Positions 27,925 to 37,205 of a stretch of DNA of 64,000 nucleotides are shown one piece after another (positions within the stretch are counted from its first letter, which is position 1; each line of letters opens with the position of its first letter). The DNA comes from Rhizobium sp. WYJ-E13 (GTDB taxonomy: Bacteria > Pseudomonadota > Alphaproteobacteria > Rhizobiales > Rhizobiaceae), in contig NZ_CP076854.1 of assembly GCF_018987265.1 (NCBI RefSeq), positions 310,001 to 374,000 on the forward strand. The letters run 5' to 3'. Below the pieces are notes generated by a model, which saw only the letters and a program-made list of their open reading frames with translations, was not told the origin of the DNA and did no database searches. The translations under genes were made by a program, and so were the position numbers.

Positions 27925-29133
27925 TCAGCTGCGGGGCTGGAGCAACGCCAGGACGATGGTCGATGCCGCCAAGAGGGCGGTCATGATCAACGGCCCGGAA
28001 GCGCCATGCTGATCGACGATATAGCCGCCGAACACCGCACCCATGCTGATGGCGACCTGGAACGAAACGACCATCAAGCTGCCAGCAGCCTCCAAGGCAT
28101 CCCCTGCGCCCCGGGACAAGTTAGTAGGCAATACCACCGGAGCCATCCCAAAAGCTAAACCCCAAAGTGTAACCAGGGCAAACGCGATGCCGCTATGTGC
28201 ACCCCAGAGTACGAGAGCAAGTGCAGCAAACGCCATCAATACGCCGGTGACAGCGAGTGCCATGTGGATATTGGCGTCTGCCAGTCGGCCGCCGGCGACA
28301 TTGCCGATCACAGCGGCGATGCCAAACCCGAGGAGCGCCAAGGCAATCGGCCCCGTGCCAAGGAGCGTCACTTGTTCGAGGAAGGGTCGCACGTAGACCG
28401 AGCCGGCAAAATGCCCGGTCATCAGCAAGAGGATGGCAAGCATTCCGAGTTGAACAGTGCGCCGTTTGGTCAGCCGGAAGACGTCAGAAAGACTGTTGCT
28501 TGTGCTTGCGGGCAGTGTCGGCAAGCTGAGTATCTGCAGCAGCATCGCAACCGCTGCGAGCCCAGCCGTCATGCCTGTGGCGGTACGCCAGCCGAGCCAA
28601 TCGCTGATCAAAGCACCCATCGATGGTGCAGCGATGGTGGCGAGAGAGACGCCGAGGGTGACTATAGCCATGCCCCGACCTGTCGCATTGGTGCCAACCA
28701 ATCTCGCCACAACGGCAACTGAAAGCGCCCAGAAACCACTCAGCGCCACGCCCAGCCCGGCTCGGCCCAACAACAATAGCCAAAAATCGGTCGCGAACGC
28801 GGCCAGAAGATTGGAGCCGATAGCCAAGGCACTTAGGCCAACCAGAACAGTCTTCCGGTTCAGTTTGCCGATCAGAACATTGCTCAACAAGGCCGTCACC
28901 GCGCCAACAGACGCGGTTGCGGTGACAACCTGACCGGCGGTTCCCTCACTGATGCCAAGGTCACGTGCCATTGGCGTCAACAGGCCTGCCGGCAGGAATT
29001 CGGCTGACACAAGCGCAAAGCTTGTGGCTGCCATTGAGATAACGGCAAGCCAGGTAGTGGGGCTCCATGCACTCGGAACGGCAGAATCGAGGCCAATCGC
29101 GGGGCCGTCAAGCTGTGATGTTGTGTCCGTCAT
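27925..29133 (-). CDS. MFS efflux transporter (DHA1 family)
   Basis: The 402-residue transporter has 12 predicted helices and DHA1 features: FALVSAEFLPAGLLTPMARD in helix 1, GKLNRKTVLVGLSALAIGSN as motif A region, and GVALSGFWALSVAVVARLVG in helix 4-5. It resembles the AraJ/NepI group of sugar, nucleoside or drug exporters; the substrate cannot be read from sequence. A perfect palindrome overlaps its ribosome site. The AraC-type gene immediately upstream on the same strand is the likely regulator. Confidence 0.88.
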   Translation of the reverse strand: MTDTTSQLDGPAIGLDSAVPSAWSPTTWLAVISMAATSFALVSAEFLPAGLLTPMARDLGISEGTAGQVVTATASVGAVTALLSNVLIGKLNRKTVLVGLSALAIGSNLLAAFATDFWLLLLGRAGLGVALSGFWALSVAVVARLVGTNATGRGMAIVTLGVSLATIAAPSMGALISDWLGWRTATGMTAGLAAVAMLLQILSLPTLPASTSNSLSDVFRLTKRRTVQLGMLAILLLMTGHFAGSVYVRPFLEQVTLLGTGPIALALLGFGIAAVIGNVAGGRLADANIHMALAVTGVLMAFAALALVLWGAHSGIAFALVTLWGLAFGMAPVVLPTNLSRGAGDALEAAGSLMVVSFQVAISMGAVFGGYIVDQHGASGPLIMTALLAASTIVLALLQPRS

Positions 29134-29139
29134 TGAAGT

Positions 29140-29158
29140 ACCTCCAAGGTTTGGAGGT
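29140..29158. promoter_or_regulatory. Palindrome over the MFS ribosome site
   Basis: ACCTCCAA-GGT-TTGGAGGT is a perfect inverted repeat with 8-bp arms. On the reverse strand its TTGGAGGT arm contains the GGAGG ribosome site of the MFS gene, 7 nt from the ATG. It could be an operator or an RNA hairpin that hides the ribosome site. Confidence 0.6.
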
Positions 29159-29192
29159 CTTCATAGCGGAGTTCTTCAGGATGATATGTGCC

Positions 29193-30173
29193 CTAAAGTC
29201 CGAATTCTATGTCCGTTCGTCCGGAAATGGTGCGGCGCACAACGCCAGGTGAAACGCTGGTGATGCGCTTGAAGGCGCGAGCGAAAGAAGCTTCAGATTC
29301 ATAGCCCAGTTGAGAAGCGACCTCGGCAACCGACATGTTTTGACCGAGTAACTCTCGTGCAAGCTGCATGCGCAGACGGGCGAGATAGCGTGCCGCGCCT
29401 TCCCCCAATATGGCGCTGAAGCGTTCCGCGAAGATCGAGCGCGATTGACCTGCCACGCCAGCAAGGGTCTCAAGCGTCCAGTCATGGCCTGGATCTCGGT
29501 GCATGGCTGCCAGCGCACGACCGATATGAGGATCACGGATCGCGGCGAGCCAGCCGCTGGTCGAGGCTCCGCTGCAATTGACCCAGCAGCGAATAAGCCG
29601 CGCGACGAGCACGTCCGCCATGCGTGACAAGACCGTAGCGCTGCCTATCTGGGGCTGTGACGCCTCTGCCGTCATGGCGGCGAGGAGAGGGCCGACGACC
29701 GGATCATTGCCAGCAACATCACAGCCCTTGATAATCGGTGGCATCAGAGCGATCAGAGGGTTGAGGGCATTCGCACCCAAAGCCATCGAACCGCAGAACA
29801 GGGTGCTCGTCGCTCCTGTTCCTTGATGCACCACTTCGCAGACATTGCCCCCCAACTTGGTGACGTGACAGCTCTTAAGCGAGTCCCCGACAACATCAGG
29901 CTTGCTGGCCAGTCGGTGTTCGACACCTTGTGGCAACAACACCAGATCGCCGTCTTGTAACTCCTGCCATCCCTGGGCTTCGGTATGGACCCAGCATGGC
30001 CCCTCACTGACAAAATGGAAGCGAAGCAGCTGTTGCTGCGGAAAGGCGATGCTCCATGGATGGCGCAGCTCACAACGGCCGTAGTTGACCCCACTCAGGC
30101 GAAAGTCCTGTAGAACTTCGCTTAGGGCGTCCGTAGGAATATATGTCGGAGATTGGGATGAACGATCAAGCAT
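29193..30173 (-). CDS. AraC-family transcriptional regulator (cupin sensor)
   Basis: A 326-residue regulator with an N-terminal cupin sensor (about 10-190; FHFVSEGPCWVHTEAQGWQE, DGDLVLLPQGVEHRLAS) of the AraC cupin_6 type, and a C-terminal double HTH (LAGVAGQSRSIFAERFSAIL, then VAEVASQLGYESEASFARAF). Such regulators commonly control an adjacent MFS exporter or oxidoreductase, and here the exporter follows 59 bp downstream on the same strand. Confidence 0.9.
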   Translation of the reverse strand: MLDRSSQSPTYIPTDALSEVLQDFRLSGVNYGRCELRHPWSIAFPQQQLLRFHFVSEGPCWVHTEAQGWQELQDGDLVLLPQGVEHRLASKPDVVGDSLKSCHVTKLGGNVCEVVHQGTGATSTLFCGSMALGANALNPLIALMPPIIKGCDVAGNDPVVGPLLAAMTAEASQPQIGSATVLSRMADVLVARLIRCWVNCSGASTSGWLAAIRDPHIGRALAAMHRDPGHDWTLETLAGVAGQSRSIFAERFSAILGEGAARYLARLRMQLARELLGQNMSVAEVASQLGYESEASFARAFKRITSVSPGVVRRTISGRTDIEFGL

Positions 30174-30808
30174 TGGGCCAATTTATATGCCGGGCGTCCG
30201 GCATGCAAGTAAGGCATCCGTGCCATGCAGGGCAATCGCTTCAGCTTTGCATTTCGTTGTGGCCGGCAGAGGTGCGATTGTGACTCATGAGGCGCTTCGA
30301 ATCGACGGAGCCGTTCATTCCTGATCATTTTTCGGCGCTTTCCAACCCGCCAGAGTGTTGGCGGGTGGTTTATCCGCTGACGGAGGGTGCTCGACGTCGT
30401 CTTCCACGACGACCTCTCAAGACTGCGAACTACTGCCGGACCCGTCGGCGGTCGACAGTAAAGCAATCAGATGCAAAAACATCGGTCTCCAACGCCCTCC
30501 ATCCCTATGTGTGGGAAGTCATTGATGTGAAGTAAAATCTTGCCCGCTGTGCGGCGGTACGTATCCCATCAACTGCGCCAGACGTCGAGTAACGAGGTCT
30601 CAGGCGCTGCTATCATCAAAGCGTCGAATTGGGCATACCTCAGCTTCTTCCCTATTAAAAGACGGCAGCTTGCTTAAACGGCAGCTCAAAACCATACCCC
30701 GTGTGGCCTCCATCGACATCGACGACTGGAACACGCGCTGCGTCTCGACCGGCGCTAGCCCAATCCACCGGTCTTACCGTTTGACCGTGCCGCTATATAT
30801 TTCCGCCT
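30174..30808. other. 635-bp region without an intact gene
   Basis: No intact gene was found. On the reverse strand (about 30790-30655) an open frame ends in ARVPVVDVDGGHTGYGFELP and a stop. It looks like the conserved tail of some enzyme, but I cannot name it and nothing upstream continues it. The remainder holds the promoters of the flanking genes. Confidence 0.4.
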
Positions 30809-32206
30809 ATGGATAATCGGCGGAAATTGGCATGGCATTCGAGGCTCTGGCGAAGAATATCGCAAGTGCTAGCCCTGATGCTGGGCCTGATGCCGGCATT
30901 TGGTGCCATCGCGGCGCTGGGGCAGTCCAATCGGGTCGCGATCGTCCTCCAGCTGAATGGTGCCGTCGGTCCGGCGACGGCTGACTATATCAAGCGCGGT
31001 CTTCAGCACGCCGCCGATCGCGGGGCGGTGCTTGTTGTTCTGCGGATGGATACGCCGGGCGGTCTCGACACGTCCATGCGTGACATCATCCGCGCAATCC
31101 TTGCGTCGCCGATACCGGTCGCGGGTTTCGTCGCGCCTCCCGGAGCGCGTGCCGCCAGCGCCGGAACCTATATCCTCTATGCAAGCCATGTAGCGGCAAT
31201 GGCGCCCGGCACCAATCTCGGTGCGGCAACGCCGATCGCACTCGGCCGACTCCCGGACAAAGGCACGGGAGACGATCAGACCAATCCGGAAGGTAACAAG
31301 CGGCAGGCACCGCGCAGTCCGGAGGAGGCCAAGGCAGTCAACGACGCCGTGGCCTATATCCGCGGGCTTGCTGAACTGCGGGGCCGCAATGCCGACTGGG
31401 CGGAGCGCGCGGTGCGCGAGGCGGCCAGCCTTTCGGCGACCGCGGCCCTGCGTGAACACGTCATCGATTTCATGGTCACCAGCCCCGCCGATCTTCTGGC
31501 CCAGGCGCAAGGGCGTGTGGTGAGAATCGGCCAGGCTGACGTGCGGCTCGATACGGCAGGCCTTGCGATAGAGACGTTCGAGCCGGACTGGCGGATCCGT
31601 CTGCTTTCGGTGATCACCGATCCGAATATCGCCCTCATTCTGATGATGATCGGCATCTATGGACTGATCTTTGAATTTCTCGCGCCGGGAACGTTCTTGC
31701 CCGGAACGATCGGCGCCATCTGCCTGCTGCTTAGCCTCTATGCGCTCGCCCTACTGCCAGTCAGTTATGCCGGCGTCGGTTTGATTGTTTTGGGCGTGGG
31801 CCTGACCGTCGCAGAAGTGCACTCGCCGTCTTTCGGCGCGCTCGGCATAGGCGGCGGGCTGGCTTTGGTGCTGGGTGCGGCGATTCTGTTCGACACCGAC
31901 ATACCCGGCTTCAGCGTCTCATGGCCGATGCTGGGCGCCATCGCCATTGCAATCTCGGCGCTCAGCCTTCTGATCGCGTTTCTCGCCTTCACATCGCGCC
32001 GGCGCGACGTGGCTACGGGAGCCGAGCAGATGATCGGCCTTTCCGGCAAGGTTCAGAGCTGGGAAGATATGACGGGTTACGTGATCGCACATGGCGAACG
32101 CTGGAGAGCGATCGCCGACGAACCACTATCCAGCGGCGACGAAATCAAGGTTACCGGCCGCAAAGGACTGACGCTCGAAGTTGCTCGCCAGCGGCAGGAA
32201 AGCTAG
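30809..32206 (+). CDS. NfeD-family membrane serine protease (long form)
   Basis: At 465 residues this is the long NfeD form: a signal or anchor helix (about 17-38), a ClpP-like protease domain ([20 protein letters not shown]; nucleophile Ser117 in [11 protein letters not shown]), a cluster of membrane helices (about 270-400) and a C-terminal OB-fold NfeD domain ([20 protein letters not shown]). In archaea the homologue cleaves the stomatin C-terminus. It lies 31 bp upstream of a slipin gene, the standard partner, so the two form a membrane quality-control or raft-organising operon. Confidence 0.92.
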   Translation: MDNRRKLAWHSRLWRRISQVLALMLGLMPAFGAIAALGQSNRVAIVLQLNGAVGPATADYIKRGLQHAADRGAVLVVLRMDTPGGLDTSMRDIIRAILASPIPVAGFVAPPGARAASAGTYILYASHVAAMAPGTNLGAATPIALGRLPDKGTGDDQTNPEGNKRQAPRSPEEAKAVNDAVAYIRGLAELRGRNADWAERAVREAASLSATAALREHVIDFMVTSPADLLAQAQGRVVRIGQADVRLDTAGLAIETFEPDWRIRLLSVITDPNIALILMMIGIYGLIFEFLAPGTFLPGTIGAICLLLSLYALALLPVSYAGVGLIVLGVGLTVAEVHSPSFGALGIGGGLALVLGAAILFDTDIPGFSVSWPMLGAIAIAISALSLLIAFLAFTSRRRDVATGAEQMIGLSGKVQSWEDMTGYVIAHGERWRAIADEPLSSGDEIKVTGRKGLTLEVARQRQES

Positions 32207-32237
32207 GGCAGGGAATATTCAGAGGCAGGAGGACATC

Positions 32238-33011
32238 ATGGGCATGTTCGTGAGTTTCACCTTTTATGGCGTCGTCATCCTCATTCTGCTGCTCATCATC
32301 GGATCGGCGATCAAGATCCTGCGCGAATATGAGCGCGGCGTCGTTTTCACACTCGGCCGCTTCACCGGCGTCAAGGGACCGGGTCTGATCCTGCTCTTTC
32401 CCTACGTGCAGCAGATGATACGAGTGGACCTGCGCACCCGGGTACTCGACGTGCCGAGCCAGGATGTTATTTCCAGAGACAACGTTTCAGTTCGCGTCAA
32501 CGCGGTGATCTATTTCAGGGTCATCGATCCTGAGAAGTCGACCATCCAGGTGGAAAATTTCATGGCCGCCACCAGCCAGCTCGCACAGACGACGCTGCGC
32601 TCGGTGCTCGGCAAGCATGATCTCGACGAGATGCTTGCAGAACGCGACAAGCTCAACAGCGATATCCAGGCAATCCTCGATGCGCAGACGGATGCGTGGG
32701 GCATCAAGGTCGCCAATGTCGAGATCAAGCATGTCGACATCAACGAATCGATGATCCGCGCCATCGCCCGCCAGGCGGAGGCCGAGCGGGAGCGGCGGGC
32801 GAAGGTTATCAATGCGGAGGGCGAGCAGCAGGCGGCAGCAAAGCTTCTCGAGGCCGCGGAGATCCTGGCCCGCAAGCCGCAGGCCATGCAGCTTCGCTAT
32901 CTGAGTACGTTGAACGTTCTCGCGAGCGAAAAGAGTTCGACGATCATATTCCCGTTCCCGATGGAAATAGGCAACCTGATCTCGCCTCAGGCGGGAAGAC
33001 CACGAGAATAA
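32238..33011 (+). CDS. Slipin (SPFH/stomatin-family membrane protein)
   Basis: A 257-residue SPFH protein. One N-terminal membrane hairpin (about 5-27) is followed by the band-7 domain: [40 protein letters not shown], and the coiled coil [20 protein letters not shown]. Slipins oligomerise at the cytoplasmic membrane and work with NfeD. The ATG at 32238 is chosen because AGGAGG precedes it; in-frame codons further up overlap the NfeD gene and lack a site. Confidence 0.93.
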   Translation: MGMFVSFTFYGVVILILLLIIGSAIKILREYERGVVFTLGRFTGVKGPGLILLFPYVQQMIRVDLRTRVLDVPSQDVISRDNVSVRVNAVIYFRVIDPEKSTIQVENFMAATSQLAQTTLRSVLGKHDLDEMLAERDKLNSDIQAILDAQTDAWGIKVANVEIKHVDINESMIRAIARQAEAERERRAKVINAEGEQQAAAKLLEAAEILARKPQAMQLRYLSTLNVLASEKSSTIIFPFPMEIGNLISPQAGRPRE

Positions 33012-33194
33012 CCGTACGAGAAGTTCAATCTGATGCCGTTATTCATATGCACCGCTGGAGCCTCTGTTCTGGCCGCAAGACCGCCGCTTCAGCCCGTTCA
33101 GGGCTTATCTCAATCGTAGTGCGACCGGTGGTCCTTTTACCTGACGCCATAACGAGCCGCGCATGGCCGAGCCGTCTCGCTGCAACTCGGGCTG

Positions 33195-33896
33195 TCAACC
33201 CTGCAAATGCGGCTGTTCCGGCAGCAGATCGATCTTTCCGTCGACGATATGGATGCGGCGATCCATGCGCGCCGCCATGTCGAGATCGTGAGTTACCGCC
33301 ACTACCGTCTTCCCGCGTTCGCGCACCAGATTCTCGAGGGTCGCGAAGACCTGTTCGGAACTGCTGCTATCGAGACTTCCGGTCGGCTCGTCGGCGAGTA
33401 TAAGCGGTGGATCGTTGGCGAGTGCGCGTGCCACGGCGACCCGCTGACGCTGGCCGCCCGAGAGCTGGTCGGGCCGCTTGTCGAGATGCTCGCCCAGCCC
33501 CAGGGATGTGAGCAACTCGCCGGCCCGCTCGCGCATCTTAGGCCGTGCCAATCGGCCGAGCCTCCGCATCGGAATCTCGACATTCTCCCGCGCCGTGAAT
33601 TCCGGCAGCAGAAAGTGAAACTGGAACACGAAGCCGATCATCGAAAGCCGCGTCGCCGCCCGCTCCCGCTCTGTCATCGGCCCGGTGTCGCGGCCGCCGA
33701 TGCTGAGCGTTCCATCGGTTGGCCTGTCGAGCAGCCCGAGAAGGTAAAGCAACGACGACTTGCCGGATCCGGACGGGCCGGTGACGGCGACGAATTCCGT
33801 CTCGCCTATGGAAAGCGTCACGTCCTTGACGAGCGTGACGGGCACCGTCTCCGGCAAAATGCGCGTCAGTTTCTCCGTCTCGACGAGAGCGCTCAT
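33195..33896 (-). CDS. ABC transporter ATPase (LolD/MacB-like)
   Basis: This 233-residue ATPase shows Walker [11 protein letters not shown]-loop FVFQFHFLLPEFTARENV, signature [15 protein letters not shown] and Walker B LILADEPTGSLD. It belongs to the group that drives FtsX-fold permeases rather than classical importers. The gene overlaps its permease by 4 nt and ends an HlyD-permease-ATPase operon on the reverse strand. The complex likely exports or extracts a lipid, peptide or drug across the periplasm. Confidence 0.93.
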   Translation of the reverse strand: MSALVETEKLTRILPETVPVTLVKDVTLSIGETEFVAVTGPSGSGKSSLLYLLGLLDRPTDGTLSIGGRDTGPMTERERAATRLSMIGFVFQFHFLLPEFTARENVEIPMRRLGRLARPKMRERAGELLTSLGLGEHLDKRPDQLSGGQRQRVAVARALANDPPLILADEPTGSLDSSSSEQVFATLENLVRERGKTVVAVTHDLDMAARMDRRIHIVDGKIDLLPEQPHLQG

Positions 33897-35134
33897 GTCG
33901 CGCCCCTGATGATCTCGACGGGGTTCAAGTGCGCTGCACGGCGCGCCGGGAGATATCCGGCCACCGCCGCCGAGCCGAGCGCAAAAGCCGAGGCAATGAC
34001 ATAGTGGAGTGCGCTCCAGGCAATCGGCAGTCGCGTTATCTCCTGTCCGGTTGCTGCGATTTCGAACCGGATAAGGGACAGCGCATAGATCATCGAAAGG
34101 CCGAACGCACAGCCGATCGCCGAACCCGCCGCCCCGATCGCCATGCCCTCAAGCAGGAACATCCGCCGCATATCCGACTCAGGGAAGCCGAGCGATTTCA
34201 TGATGGCGATGTCGCGTGCCTTCTCATGCGTGATGGTGGAGATGATGTTGTAGATGCCGAACCCCGCAACCAGCATGATCGCGCCGACCACCGTATACAT
34301 GATGACGTTGCGCACCACGAGCGCTTCGAGGATGGATTCGTTTGCCTCCTGCCAGGCAACGGCCTTGTAGCCAAGCTCCGCCTCGGCACGACGCGCGACG
34401 TCGGGCGCGTGGTTCGGATCGTCGAGCTTGATGCGGATCTCGTTGATGGCGTTCGGCCGGGCAGACAGGATCTGGGCATTCTTCAGGAGAAGATAGGCTT
34501 CCCCTTCATCCCGCGCCGTGGTGCCGGTGTGGAACAGGCCGACGATCTTGAAGTCGCGGGTCAGGCCTTCGGAGGAGACTGCCGTGATCGTGTCGCCAAG
34601 CCCGGCGCCGAGCCGGCCCGCCATTGTCTCGCCTATGACAACGTTGTTGCCGCCTGCGGTCAATGCCGCAAAGCTGCCTTTCACGAAGTCCTCGACGATC
34701 GGTGACACGCCTGGTTCGCGTTCGGGGTCGATGCCGATGATCGCAGCCCCGACCTCGCGGCTGGAATAGCGGATCACGCCCTGCGCCTTGAGGCTCTCCG
34801 CAAAGCGGCCGGGGACCCAACTCTCAAGCCTGGCAGTCGCGGCGGTCGGGTTGATGATGCCACGGCGGTCGTTGCGTGGTCTCAGCCCCGAAATGACAAC
34901 GCTCGTAAAGACGTCCTCCGCTGGCTGGCGGCGGGGCGTTCGATGTTCGTCGGTGATGTCGACATGCGGCATCGTGTCGACGAGCCGCCTGATAAAGTCG
35001 TCTTGTCCGCCTTGCATCAGCGCTGCCATCGCGATGGAGAATCCGACGCCGACCGCAACCCCGAGCACGGCAACGATCGTCTGGCGGCCGCGGCCGACGA
35101 TATGCGTAACGGCGATGTCTAGGATAAGCGGCAT
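33893..35134 (-). CDS. ABC transporter permease (FtsX/MacB fold)
   Basis: A 413-residue permease with one N-terminal helix (GRQTIVAVLGVAVGVGFSIA), a large periplasmic MacB_PCD domain (about 45-280) and three C-terminal helices (VVGAIMLVAGFGIYNIISTI; SDMRRMFLLEGMAIGAAGSA; FALGSAAVAGYLPARRAAHL). The ending AARRAA..L.PVEIIRG is the FtsX-family hallmark. Together with the ATPase and HlyD-type protein it makes a tripartite mechanotransmission exporter. No outer-membrane partner is encoded nearby. Confidence 0.92.
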   Translation of the reverse strand: MPLILDIAVTHIVGRGRQTIVAVLGVAVGVGFSIAMAALMQGGQDDFIRRLVDTMPHVDITDEHRTPRRQPAEDVFTSVVISGLRPRNDRRGIINPTAATARLESWVPGRFAESLKAQGVIRYSSREVGAAIIGIDPEREPGVSPIVEDFVKGSFAALTAGGNNVVIGETMAGRLGAGLGDTITAVSSEGLTRDFKIVGLFHTGTTARDEGEAYLLLKNAQILSARPNAINEIRIKLDDPNHAPDVARRAEAELGYKAVAWQEANESILEALVVRNVIMYTVVGAIMLVAGFGIYNIISTITHEKARDIAIMKSLGFPESDMRRMFLLEGMAIGAAGSAIGCAFGLSMIYALSLIRFEIAATGQEITRLPIAWSALHYVIASAFALGSAAVAGYLPARRAAHLNPVEIIRGAT

Positions 35135-35140
35135 ATGGGC

Positions 35141-36172
35141 TTACTCCTCTGGCGCGGCAATCGCCACCCGCGCGCCATCGGCCAGGTTGGTCGGATAGGG
35201 CGAGATGATCCGGGCCTTCTCGTCAAGACCGGAAAGTACCTCGATGCCATTGATACCACGAATACCCGTCTGGATTTGGCGCAGTCGCGCCATGCCACCT
35301 TCGACGACGAAGAGCTTGTTCCCTTCAATCGACACGGACGGGACCAGAAGCGTATTTTTGGACACGCGAATGACGATATTGACGTCCGTCGACATGCCGA
35401 TGTGAAGCGGCGTGTCATCCGGCAGGCGAAAACGGACGCGGTAGGTCTTCGTCAGGGGATCGCCCTTCGGCGTGATGCTGTCAACCACCGCCTCGAGATT
35501 TTGTCCGGGGAATGCATCGGCACTGAGAAGCGCGCGCTGCCCCACCGCCACCCGCGGAATGTCCTCCTCGTTGACCTCCGCGACCACGAGCAGCGGTCGT
35601 GGCTCGCCAACCCAGAACAGCACGCTGCCGAGTTCGGCCACCTCGCCGACCTCACCATCCTGCCTCAAGACCACGCCGGGGCTGGGTGCACGCAATATAT
35701 GGGATTCGAGTCGAGCCTTTTGGGCGACAAGCAACGCCTGGACCTGAGACAGTTCGCTGCGGGCGCGGTCGACCTCCTGTTGGCTCGCCGCATATTTTTC
35801 CGCAAGCGCGGTCTGGCGCTGAAACTCCTGCTGCGCGAGAACCTGCCGCGCCTCGAGCTCGCCGAGAGTAGCCCTCGCTTCACTGTCATCGAGTCGGGCC
35901 AGCACGTCGCCTTTGGCGACCCTCGATCCTTCGCAATTGCATTGCTCGATGATCCTCTCGCGAACCACCGGCGCTACTTTGGCCCAGATGCGCGGCTCAA
36001 CGACACCGCTCGCATAGACGATCTCCGCTGCGTCGCCGCGCATGGGCGTGGCGATGGAAATAGCTGCCGGCCGCAAGACATACCAGGCGACGGCGCCAGC
36101 CGCTGCGACAACCATCGCAATGCCGGCGATCCAGCGCAAATGCCTCACGAAACGCTCCATTCGGTTTTGCAT
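35141..36172 (-). CDS. HlyD-type membrane fusion protein
   Basis: A 343-residue adaptor: one N-terminal anchor helix (IAGIAMVVAAAGAVAWYVLR), a biotinyl/lipoyl-like half-motif (VVRERIIEQCNCEGSRVAKG), a coiled-coil hairpin (about 95-155) and a beta-barrel region. It couples the inner-membrane permease to the outer membrane. The start at 36172 (MQNRMERF) is used because a longer form would run into the TetR-type operator at 36191-36207; MERF four codons later is also possible. It is the first gene of the three-gene operon. Confidence 0.85.
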   Translation of the reverse strand: MQNRMERFVRHLRWIAGIAMVVAAAGAVAWYVLRPAAISIATPMRGDAAEIVYASGVVEPRIWAKVAPVVRERIIEQCNCEGSRVAKGDVLARLDDSEARATLGELEARQVLAQQEFQRQTALAEKYAASQQEVDRARSELSQVQALLVAQKARLESHILRAPSPGVVLRQDGEVGEVAELGSVLFWVGEPRPLLVVAEVNEEDIPRVAVGQRALLSADAFPGQNLEAVVDSITPKGDPLTKTYRVRFRLPDDTPLHIGMSTDVNIVIRVSKNTLLVPSVSIEGNKLFVVEGGMARLRQIQTGIRGINGIEVLSGLDEKARIISPYPTNLADGARVAIAAPEE

Positions 36173-36190
36173 TGCCAAAAGCCTATCATT

Positions 36191-36207
36191 AGACCGACCG
36201 TCGGTCT
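36191..36207. promoter_or_regulatory. TetR-type operator candidate
   Basis: AGACCGACCGTCGGTCT is a perfect palindrome (8-bp arms, 1-bp centre). Many TetR/AcrR regulators bind AGACCGAC/GTCGGTCT-like sites. It lies 19 bp upstream of the HlyD-type gene and at the 5' edge of the broken TetR gene, as expected for an autoregulated divergent promoter. Confidence 0.7.
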
Positions 36208-36764
36208 GGCTTTCTATCACTATTTCGTATCGAAGGAGGCCTTGCTGGAGGCTTTGGCGGCACGCCTTGCCCGCGACAGTATCGGCGAACTGCGGCCCCT
36301 GCTCGAAGACCCGTCGCTCGACGCAATCGGCGGGATCAATGCGATTTTTCCGGGGCGCGACAGTTGAACATCGAGCTTGCTCCGCGACTCAGAAAGACGT
36401 TCTCGGTGCTCTTCCGGCCAGAGAATATCGCGCTCTTCCATCGTGTCGACTAGGCGGGCCGCGAGCTTGCCATGCCGATGTTCACCGGTCTTCTCAAGAA
36501 AGGGAGCGAAGAGGGGTGCTCGACGTGCCTGATCCGGAGGCTTTCGCCGAAATGCTGCTACAGCTCAGGCTGATCTTCCGGGACGTGATGTATCAGGCCA
36601 CACGCATGGCCGAACGAGGAAATGTCGACGAAGCCGTATGGATGCTCGAGGAGCGGCTGCGGCTCTACGTGATTGCCTTCGAACGACTCCTAGAATTGCC
36701 CGACGGGACAATTGATTCCGCGCAGCCCGGCTTTGCCCGAGTCTTTCTGGAGGCGGATCCTTAG
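36203..36764 (+). pseudogene. TetR/AcrR-family regulator, decayed
   Basis: Recognisable pieces run in shifting frames: LAFYHYFVSKEALLEALAAR (end of the HTH), LNIELAPRLRKTFSVLFRPE, then a stop after FHRVD, AGRELAMPMFTGLLKKGSEE, and after another frame change VLDVPDPEAFAEMLLQLRLI to the end. The first ~40 residues, including most of the HTH, are gone, apparently deleted between the operator and FYHYF. The repressor is dead, so the adjacent exporter may be constitutive unless a paralogue binds its operator. Confidence 0.82.
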
Positions 36765-37205
36765 GTCGCTGGTGCAAAAAGGCCGGTGTTGTCGGATGCC
36801 GCTTACCGATGTGCGGCTCGCTTCGAGAGTAGAAAATATAAAGTGACGATCCGCCTCGACGGACACAGTTCCGATCGGCAACGAATGGACGGAGACCTTA
36901 GGATTCGAACGCCTGACCGGCGCTCTGCTGGACCGCATCACTACCACTTCGACATGTCAGAGATGAACGGTGACAGCTATCGCCTCGCGCAAGGCCGCGC
37001 CCGAAAGGTCGGCTGACATTTGTCGCAAAAGCGCAGCACGCGGATAGGGATCCCGCTCGGCCCAAAGCCCACAGCGGGTTCATCCATGCGCCGAGTAGCT
37101 GGCTTTTACGTCGCCGCGCGGCTGGTTTTTATGCCGCCGCCGTCATATTTCCGTGTTGTCGGCACGATTGTTGCGGCGATCGGACGACCGCCGCAACGAT
37201 TATGG
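36765..37205. other. 441-bp region without a gene
   Basis: No convincing frame or repeat was seen except the stem-loop at 37170-37197. The two flanking genes converge here. Confidence 0.4.
37170..37197 (-). terminator. Stem-loop after the beta-helix gene
   Basis: GTTGCGGCG and CGCCGCAAC form a perfect 9-bp stem with a 10-nt loop, 9 nt beyond the stop codon of the reverse-strand gene. There is no clear U-tract, so terminator function is likely from position only. Confidence 0.45.

Noticed and set aside
29178-29186. Another copy of the palindrome near the MFS/AraC pair
   Set aside because: ATGATATG occurs alone, without a left arm.
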